64,000 nt of DNA from Acidobacteriaceae bacterium KBS 89 (GTDB lineage Bacteria; Acidobacteriota; Terriglobia; Terriglobales; Acidobacteriaceae). This document shows positions 58,070 through 64,000 of this stretch, piece by piece. The notes beneath the pieces are model-generated. The model saw only the letters and a list, made by a program, of their open reading frames with translations, made no database searches and was not told the origin of the DNA. Each line of letters opens with the position of its first letter. Within the stretch, counting starts at the first letter, position 1. Made by a program: the position numbers and the translations under genes. The stretch covers positions 455,147 to 519,146 of the forward strand of contig KB906754.1 in assembly GCA_000381605.1 (NCBI GenBank), read 5' to 3'.

Positions 58070-58127
58070 TGGTGCCGAGAGGGGGAATCGAACCCCCATG
58101 AGGTTGCCCTCGGCGGATTTTGAGTCC
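58070..58127 (-). tRNA. tRNA-Leu (CAA) 3'-end fragment, probable attachment site (right)
   Basis: 58 bases on the minus strand from anticodon stem to CCA, with anticodon loop CTCAAAA, variable arm GAGG-GCAA-CCTC, T-arm GGGGGTTCGATTCCCCC and terminal CGGCACCA. The 5' half is missing. Compared with the left fragment the variable-arm stem differs on both sides yet still pairs, so each fragment descends from a working tRNA gene. Confidence 0.75.
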
Positions 58128-58242
58128 CCCTCCCCACTTTCCATTTTCCGCGAAATCAGCCATTTTTGAGGATTCTCGTAATTCCCCTCGTTTGATCTGT
58201 GAGGTTCGGTGACGGTCGATTATGGCCGGATGATCACGGAAT

Positions 58243-58263
58243 TGGTCACGTTCCATGTGACCA
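58243..58263. promoter_or_regulatory. Inverted repeat upstream of GH15 gene
   Basis: TGGTCAC and GTGACCA, 7-bp perfect arms around GTTCCAT, about 90 bases before the GH15 start. It could be an operator or an mRNA hairpin. Confidence 0.35.
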
Positions 58264-58351
58264 GAATCACCTCTTTGAGATACGCTGGCTCATCGTTTTC
58301 AGGCTCTTTTGGTGGGGATTTGCGACCCTACCCAAGGGGAGGAGCGTGTCC

Positions 58352-60163
58352 ATGACTCTACTAATCGAAGACTACGCGCTTATTGGCAACAACGCTACGG
58401 CTGCTCTCGTTGGCCGAAATGGATCCATTGACTGGCTTTGCTTCCCGCGATTTGATTCCCCTGCTTGCTTTGCCGCTCTCTTGGGATCGCCGGATAACGG
58501 CCACTGGAGCATCGCTCCCAAGGCCTCGCATCCGAAAGTCACGCGTCGCTACCGCGAAGGCACTTTAGTTCTGGAGAGCGAATTCTCTGTCCCAGAAGGA
58601 GCGGTCGTGCTGATCGACTGCATGCATCGTCGTGGCGGGCATCAGGATGTAATCAGACTTGTCCGTGGCATTCGCGGTCGTGTACCCATGCAGACTGAAC
58701 TCACATTGCGTTTCGACTACGGAACCGTGGTTCCCTGGGTCACCCGGTTGGAGGACAACCGGCTATCTGCGGTTGCCGGACCGGATCGGATCGTTTTTGA
58801 CACTACCGTCGCGCTCCGCGGCGAGGACCTCAAAACCAGGGCCGATTTCGTAGTCGAAGAAGGCCAAACCTTCTCTTTCGCGTTGACATGGTCCCATTCC
58901 TTCGGTTCCCTGCCAAGTCCACCCGATGCCGCCGCCGTCGTCGAAAACGTCACAGACGAGTGGAAGAAATGGTCGAGCAAGCACGCCGACACGGGTCCTT
59001 ATGCCGAAGCAACTCTTCGCTCTATCATCACGCTAAAAGGCCTCACTCACCACGAAACCGGCGGTATCGTGGCGGCAGCCACCACTTCTTTGCCGGAGCA
59101 AATCGGCGGGATTCGCAACTGGGATTACCGCTTTTGCTGGATCCGCGACGCCGCCTACACACTATATGCACTCATGGGGTGCGGCTTCCTGGACGAAGCC
59201 AAAGCTTGGCGAGACTGGCTGCTTCGCGCTGTGGCTGGGAAGCCGGATCGTTTACAGATCATGTATGGTATCGCTGGAGAGCGGCGCCTCACCGAGTTCG
59301 AACTGGCGGAACTATCCGGTTATGAGGCCTCTCGGCCTGTAAGAATCGGGAACGCAGCCTCGGGACAGCTGCAGCTCGATGTCTATGGCGAGCTTCTCGA
59401 TTCCGCCTACCTGGCTAGGCACAAGGGGCTGCGACAGAACGAGGCCGGCTGGGAGATGGGAAGAGCGCTCGTCAATCACCTTGAACAAATCTGGACCGAG
59501 CCAGATGCGGGAATTTGGGAGATCCGCGGGCCGCTACGGCACTTTGTTCATTCCAAGGTGATGGCGTGGGTAGCGTTCGACCGCGCGGTTCGTATGGTGC
59601 AAGAGTTTGGAGTCGATGGACCACTCGACCGCTGGGTCAAGGTACGCAGCGAAATCCATGACGAGGTCTGTAGCCTCGGTTTCAGCCGGGAACTAAATTC
59701 GTTTGTCCAGTACTACGGAAGCAAAGAGCTTGATGCCAGCTTATTACTACTGCCTTTGGTCGGATTTCTCCCGCCCGAAGACCACCGCATCCAAGGCACA
59801 GTGGCCGCGATCGAGAAGAACTTGATGCAAGATGGCTTGGTCGCACGCTACAACACCAGAAGCTCGGTGGACGGCCTGGTGGGGAACGAAGGAGCCTTTC
59901 TCGCCTGTAGTTTTTGGATGGTTGACAACTACGTCCTGCAAGGCCGAATCGACGAAGCGCGCTCGCTTTTCGAGCATCTGCTTTCGCTGCGCAACGATGT
60001 CGGCCTTTTGGCGGAAGAATACGATGCCAAAGAACACCGCCAGCTGGGAAATTTTCCGCAGGCGTTCTCTCATCTTGCGCTCGTCAACAGTGCTCTCAAC
60101 CTCAGCGCTGGAATCGAGACCAGACCAGCCAACGACCGTAGCCAAGCAGAACCGCAAGGCTAA
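58352..60163 (+). CDS. GH15 glycoside hydrolase (glucoamylase/trehalase-like)
   Basis: A 603-residue cytoplasmic GH15 enzyme of the bacterial trehalase/glucoamylase group. The N-terminal beta domain starts LIEDYALIGNNATAALVGRNGSIDWLC, a family hallmark. The (alpha/alpha)6 barrel carries GIRNWDYRFCWIRDAAYTLY and the catalytic region LLAEEYDAKEHRQLGNFPQAFSH, with the general acid and base Glu residues expected there. No signal peptide. The ATG at 58352 follows GGAGGAGC; a GTG two codons upstream is possible. It lies between the right tRNA-Leu fragment and a third core match at 60308, so it may be a separate small cargo unit. It likely hydrolyses trehalose or alpha-glucans. Confidence 0.85.
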   Translation: MTLLIEDYALIGNNATAALVGRNGSIDWLCFPRFDSPACFAALLGSPDNGHWSIAPKASHPKVTRRYREGTLVLESEFSVPEGAVVLIDCMHRRGGHQDVIRLVRGIRGRVPMQTELTLRFDYGTVVPWVTRLEDNRLSAVAGPDRIVFDTTVALRGEDLKTRADFVVEEGQTFSFALTWSHSFGSLPSPPDAAAVVENVTDEWKKWSSKHADTGPYAEATLRSIITLKGLTHHETGGIVAAATTSLPEQIGGIRNWDYRFCWIRDAAYTLYALMGCGFLDEAKAWRDWLLRAVAGKPDRLQIMYGIAGERRLTEFELAELSGYEASRPVRIGNAASGQLQLDVYGELLDSAYLARHKGLRQNEAGWEMGRALVNHLEQIWTEPDAGIWEIRGPLRHFVHSKVMAWVAFDRAVRMVQEFGVDGPLDRWVKVRSEIHDEVCSLGFSRELNSFVQYYGSKELDASLLLLPLVGFLPPEDHRIQGTVAAIEKNLMQDGLVARYNTRSSVDGLVGNEGAFLACSFWMVDNYVLQGRIDEARSLFEHLLSLRNDVGLLAEEYDAKEHRQLGNFPQAFSHLALVNSALNLSAGIETRPANDRSQAEPQG

Positions 60164-60733
60164 CGAGGGCTGGACACCTCCCCCCGCCCACACTCTGCAA
60201 AAACTCTCTTACTATTGCATCGGTGATTAGGCGTAATTATGCCCGCGCGGACAAGTCGCTTCAAACAGGTTTGTCATTCAATGTCTTTCCGTAAACCACG
60301 GCCGAAGCTCGGCGGATTTTGAGTTTCCGGATATCCCTGTAAATCCATGATAAGCAATGAAATGATAGCGTAGTTGAGCGTAGCCGTAAGTCGCTGATCG
60401 ACCGTAGTTTAGAGCAGTCTACCGCAATTCACAAAAGCTGATGATTGTACCGCTATTGCACCGAAAATGTAACCGTTTATGTTACATAGTTAGATCATCC
60501 TACAAGCACATCGCTACGAAGCGTTCCACTTTACTCTTTGCTGTGGCAGCAAACTGGAGACGCGAAAACTAGCGAGTCGGGCGGAACGGATGGGCTCATA
60601 TTGCGCCCTCAGGAACACCTATGTCGGGATAGCCGATTTTGCGTCCAGGTAGATTAGACACTGGCCGACTTGTCGTTACTAATCTCTGAACACTCGTTGC
60701 CCGGCCCGCCTACCAGCTCCGAAGAATGCCGAG
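60164..60733. other. Non-coding region with third tRNA-Leu core match
   Basis: 570 bases without a gene. It contains the 17-base match 60308-60324 and the inverted repeat ATGTAAC-N7-GTTACAT (60467-60487), which may be an operator. Confidence 0.5.
60308..60324 (-). other. tRNA-Leu anticodon-arm core match (possible attachment relic)
   Basis: CTCGGCGGATTTTGAGT is identical to 17 bases of the right tRNA-Leu fragment, covering the anticodon loop and the start of the variable arm. The rest of the tRNA is absent; GCCGAAGCTCGGC here forms its own hairpin. A chance exact match of this length near two others is unlikely, so it may mark another crossover point. Confidence 0.5.
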
Positions 60734-63700
60734 TCATGTGGCATTCCCGGGAGTGTTTGTTTTCGCGGAAGCCGCTGGCAAGGTAAAGTGGAACGTCGCG
60801 CCACGCCCGCCATTGCCGTAGGCCCAGATTCTTCCACCATGCAATTCGACGATCGACTTGCTGATTGCCAGGCCCATGCCGCTGCCTTGTGGTTTCGTAG
60901 TGAAGAACGCATCAAATATCTGGTCGGCCTTGCCCAGGGGTAGCCCCGGTCCTGTGTCATTTACAGAAATCTCGATCTGGCCGTCCTCGCCCAGTTGCGA
61001 GTTCACCGTAAGCACGCCGCCCGTATCCTTCATCGCCTCGATGCCATTCAGCATCAGGTTCATGACCACCTGCTGAAGTTGCACCCGATCTGCCACGGTC
61101 ATGGGAAGATCGTATTTTAGATCGTTGCGGACCGATACTCCGTGTCTTCTGGCTTCGCTTCTTAGCATCCCTGCCATATCGCTGATGACATCATTGATCG
61201 CGACCAACTCTCGTTTGGGAGGAGCCTTTTTGTACAACGATCGCAGACGGTCGATAATCTCTGAGGCAAAGGTGCCCGCCTCGATGATTCTTTCCGTCCC
61301 TTTGCGAACTTGCGTCAGATCGGGCGGGTCGCGCTGAAGCCATCGCAGAGACGCCTTGGCATTATTGGTTGTGGCCGTAATGGGCTGTGCGAGCTCGTGC
61401 GAGATGGAGGCGACTAGCTCCCCGAGTATGCTGAGCCGATTGGTATGTGCAAGGTCAGTCTGTAGCTGTTCCGCACGCTTGCCATCTTGAATGTCGGTCG
61501 CCGCACCGTACCATCTCACGACCTTTCCTCGCTTGTCCCGCAGCGGCACCAGGCGGCTCAAAAACCACCGATACTCCCCGTCGGTGCGGCGGAAGCGCAG
61601 CTCCTCCTCGACCGGCTCGCCACTGGCAATGCTCACGGCCAGTCGTCGCTCAATTCGATCCAGATCGTCGGGATGAATAACAGCTTTCCTGACTTCCTTT
61701 GGGCTTTCCAACTGCGACAACCCGGTATATTCAACCCAGCGTCGATTCAAAAATTGAATAACATCACCAGGTCCACCGATCCACGCCATCGCCGGAATGG
61801 TCTCAAAGGCTTCGCGAAATTTTTTTTCCTCCCGCCGCAATCGTTGCACTCGGAGTTGGTACAGCCCCCAAAGGAATGCCAGCAACGCAACCACGCACAA
61901 AAAGCGGAACCAAATGGTCTGATACCACGCCGGCGCGATGACAAAGTCCAGACGCGCACCCTCTTCATTCCAGACCCCGTCGTTATTGCAGGCGATCACG
62001 TGAAACCTGTACTTGCCGGGAGGAAGGTTCGTATAGAATGCCTGTCGTCGTGTGCCAGCGCTCTGCCAGTCGGTGTCAATGCCCTCGAGTTTGTAACGAA
62101 AAAGAACCCGCTCGGGGATGGCAAGGCTCAGAGCCGTGTAGTTGAGCTCCAGGTTCCCCTTGGCGGGCAATGCCAGTGGGCCGCTCGTCCCGCTATATAT
62201 CTTGCCTTTGTCGACGATGTTATTGACGAAGACCGGCGGCGGAATTCGGTTCCTCGTACCTCCGAGCTTCGCCGGATCAATCCACACAATCCCTTTGGTA
62301 GTCGAGAACCAAAGTATGCCCGAAGAAGACTCGACAAGTGAGGGCTCCGGCCACCGTTCTTCGGCTAGTCCGAGAAGTCCGTCCTGAAGGTCAAATCGAT
62401 CTGCCGATACGCCATATTCTGAATCGTTCAGCCACCTCTTTAACTCATCCCCAGGAACTCGAATGACTCCCGATGTGCCATTCACCCAAAGTTCGCCTGC
62501 CTCTGTTTCAACCAGACCGGAAACTCTTCCCGGATTGCTCTCATCCTTCCAGCGCATCAGTTGGAAACGTCCATGTGAAAAGAGAACGACGCCGCCCAAC
62601 CCTCCCAGCCATATATGGTCACCCCGCACATAGACGACGGCGACGGAGATATTCAGAGTCCCTTCCGGAAAAGAAAAGCGATGGTATGTGCTGCCGTCCC
62701 ATTCCACCAACTTGTTTGAAAACGCGAACCATACGTTGCCGTCGGAATCTCCCGCCATTGCGCCAATAACCCCAGGCTTCCTCCCGAGGGCTTCGGTCAC
62801 CTTGGTCCATGAAGTTCCAACCCGATGGTACGAGTCGGGAGTCAACGTAGTGATCCATAGCTCATGGTTTCGATCCACGGCTATATCAGCGGCACTTCGG
62901 ATATCTCCAGGCGGAGATGCCACCGGTGAAGGGTCTCCTCCAGCAGTCTGCCAAAGACGAACGCCACCCGAACTGGACGACCAGATGCTTCCGTCCCAGG
63001 TCCGGCGGATCGCGATGCTTTGGCGAGTCCTGGTAAACACTTTCGCACGGCCATCTTTGCTGATGTGAGTCAGGGGTTGCTCCCGGTTCCCAGCCCAAAC
63101 ACTTCCGTCGTCTCCCGCGGCGATCGCAAACTGATGATCGGTTGTCTTTGGCATTGCCACGTTGGAAAAGATGTTGCGCCGCAGCTGATCAAGGCCTGAG
63201 GTTGTGCCGATCCAGACTGTGCCTTCTCTGTCGATCAACAGGGCCGAGGCAACACTTGCACTAAGGCCCTGGTTGACGGTGAACGCTTCTGCATCGGCGA
63301 TGCTGAGCGGCTCGTCCAACTTGGATTGCTCAACATTCTTAAAGCGGTAGATGCCCTGGCCGGACGCAGCCCAGAGAGCGCCATTTGGGGTAAACGCAAA
63401 GTTTTCGAAATTATAGTGTGGCTTGTGAGTTTTCTCCGCACCGGGGAGCGGTTTCGTTGGGTCAGGATACCCTGTCACTCGGCGCAATCCACGGGCGTCG
63501 GAAAGCCAGATTGAGCCGTCTGGGGCCTGATTGAGGAAAGCGTATTCGCCACCCGCACCTTCCACGGAGGAGCACCGGTCGAATTTATGCTCTCCGGCCT
63601 TCAGGAAGTAGAGAGCGCCGGTCGGCCATTTAACCCAAAGCGTCCCCGCCCGATCCATCAGAATCGCCAAGGGGAAACCACCTGGAAATGCCGGGTCATT

Positions 63701-64000
63701 GTGAATCTGTTCACAATTTCCGTTCTTCAGCCGGAAAAGGCCAGCAGAGCCTGCAATCCACAGAGATCCGTCGCGGTCTTCGACGATGCCGTTCAACCCC
63801 TGAGCAGGCGTGCAGCGGCGGTCAGGGTAACTGGTCACCCGGTTGTCTTTCCACAGCAGCAGTCCGTGGGATCGCGTTGTCAGCCAAACGCCGCCCGAAG
63901 GGGACGGAAATACTGTGACGATGTCCGCATTGTGTACCTGCCGATTGGTGAGTTCGTCCGTCGATTCAAAGCGCACCCCGTCAAATCGAAAGACTCCCGT
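60734..64000 (-). CDS. Two-component-regulator-propeller sensor kinase (5' end outside window)
   Basis: A 1,089-codon frame open to the right edge; the N-terminus is missing. Residues before ~640 are repeated propeller blades (GVFRFDGVRFES, GLNGIVEDRDGSLWIAG, GTVWIGTTSGLDQL), followed by a Y_Y_Y domain (LFRYKLEGIDTDWQSAGTRRQAFYTNLPPG) and one membrane helix (WFRFLCVVALLAFLWGLY). A PAS domain follows (ending WYGAATDIQDGK), then HisKA (LVASISHELAQPITATTNNA, phospho-His) and HATPase (VNDTGPGLPLG, GSGMGLAISKSIVELHGG). Unlike classical SusR-like hybrids it carries PAS and no receiver or AraC output. It probably senses a periplasmic glycan. GTG 63976 is in frame, but blade sequence continues before it, so it is not the start. 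Confidence 0.88.
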   Translation of the reverse strand, partial: TGVFRFDGVRFESTDELTNRQVHNADIVTVFPSPSGGVWLTTRSHGLLLWKDNRVTSYPDRRCTPAQGLNGIVEDRDGSLWIAGSAGLFRLKNGNCEQIHNDPAFPGGFPLAILMDRAGTLWVKWPTGALYFLKAGEHKFDRCSSVEGAGGEYAFLNQAPDGSIWLSDARGLRRVTGYPDPTKPLPGAEKTHKPHYNFENFAFTPNGALWAASGQGIYRFKNVEQSKLDEPLSIADAEAFTVNQGLSASVASALLIDREGTVWIGTTSGLDQLRRNIFSNVAMPKTTDHQFAIAAGDDGSVWAGNREQPLTHISKDGRAKVFTRTRQSIAIRRTWDGSIWSSSSGGVRLWQTAGGDPSPVASPPGDIRSAADIAVDRNHELWITTLTPDSYHRVGTSWTKVTEALGRKPGVIGAMAGDSDGNVWFAFSNKLVEWDGSTYHRFSFPEGTLNISVAVVYVRGDHIWLGGLGGVVLFSHGRFQLMRWKDESNPGRVSGLVETEAGELWVNGTSGVIRVPGDELKRWLNDSEYGVSADRFDLQDGLLGLAEERWPEPSLVESSSGILWFSTTKGIVWIDPAKLGGTRNRIPPPVFVNNIVDKGKIYSGTSGPLALPAKGNLELNYTALSLAIPERVLFRYKLEGIDTDWQSAGTRRQAFYTNLPPGKYRFHVIACNNDGVWNEEGARLDFVIAPAWYQTIWFRFLCVVALLAFLWGLYQLRVQRLRREEKKFREAFETIPAMAWIGGPGDVIQFLNRRWVEYTGLSQLESPKEVRKAVIHPDDLDRIERRLAVSIASGEPVEEELRFRRTDGEYRWFLSRLVPLRDKRGKVVRWYGAATDIQDGKRAEQLQTDLAHTNRLSILGELVASISHELAQPITATTNNAKASLRWLQRDPPDLTQVRKGTERIIEAGTFASEIIDRLRSLYKKAPPKRELVAINDVISDMAGMLRSEARRHGVSVRNDLKYDLPMTVADRVQLQQVVMNLMLNGIEAMKDTGGVLTVNSQLGEDGQIEISVNDTGPGLPLGKADQIFDAFFTTKPQGSGMGLAISKSIVELHGGRIWAYGNGGRGATFHFTLPAASAKTNTPGNAT

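Larger units (their letters stand above)
57687..58351. other. Non-coding right boundary of the island
   Basis: 665 bases without a gene. In order: flank repeat 57795-57910, tRNA-Leu fragment 58070-58127, and inverted repeat 58243-58263. Confidence 0.5.

Overview
The window looks like chromosome of an Acidobacteriota (Terriglobia-type) bacterium. The clues are two 1,100-residue TonB-type receptors with N-terminal carboxypeptidase-regulatory-like plug domains, REC-MEDS and NarL-type sensor proteins, Ig-like secreted proteins, many glycoside hydrolases and sulfatases, and GTG/TTG starts. No 16S rRNA or complete tRNA is present, so this placement is an inference from gene content.

Layout: (1) 1-22.2 kb is an extracellular polysaccharide and cell-surface region. 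It holds a repeat-rich Ig-like lipoprotein (cut by the left edge), a GT4 glycosyltransferase, a 1,417-residue TPR/outer-membrane barrel protein, a four-gene operon with 4-base overlaps around a GT-C/PTPS-related membrane protein, a GH99-like protein, a flippase fused to a ParB-like domain, a STAS protein, a thymidylate-kinase-like P-loop protein, two secreted proteins sharing a C-terminal domain, and an STN-domain protein. (2) 22.5-29.6 kb carries a GH31 glycosidase, a CPA2 antiporter, a 5'-truncated integrase, an outer-membrane channel-like protein and a frameshifted secreted protein. (3) 29.9-38 kb is a signalling cluster of three NarL-type sensor kinases (one frameshifted) and a REC-MEDS protein without a DNA-binding domain. 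(4) 38.5-58.1 kb is an apparent genomic island bounded by two 58-base tRNA-Leu 3'-end fragments in the same orientation, each accompanied by the same ~120-base flank. (5) 58.3-64 kb has a GH15 glycosidase followed by a third, shorter tRNA-Leu core match, then a propeller-type sensor kinase cut by the right edge.

The most interesting part is in the island. Two sulfur operons each begin with a tiny cysteine-rich open reading frame followed by a rho-independent terminator hairpin, the layout of ribosome-mediated, cysteine-responsive attenuation. The first (leader peptide 46913-46993, hairpin 47033-47055) precedes sulfatase - TonB receptor - sulfatase. The second (leader peptide 53975-54064, hairpin 54096-54127) precedes rhodanese - family 2A encapsulin shell - cysteine desulfurase with a 300-residue disordered N-terminus (encapsulin cargo). 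In the second leader a 10-bp alternative pairing (54034-54043 with 54103-54112) would break the terminator, as expected for an antiterminator. Together they look like a mobile sulfur-scavenging and sulfur-storage regulon tuned by charged tRNA-Cys.

Five genes carry single-base frameshifts or truncations (29.4, 35.5, 39.6, 41.8, 46.4 kb). These may be real decay or assembly errors and need read-level checking.
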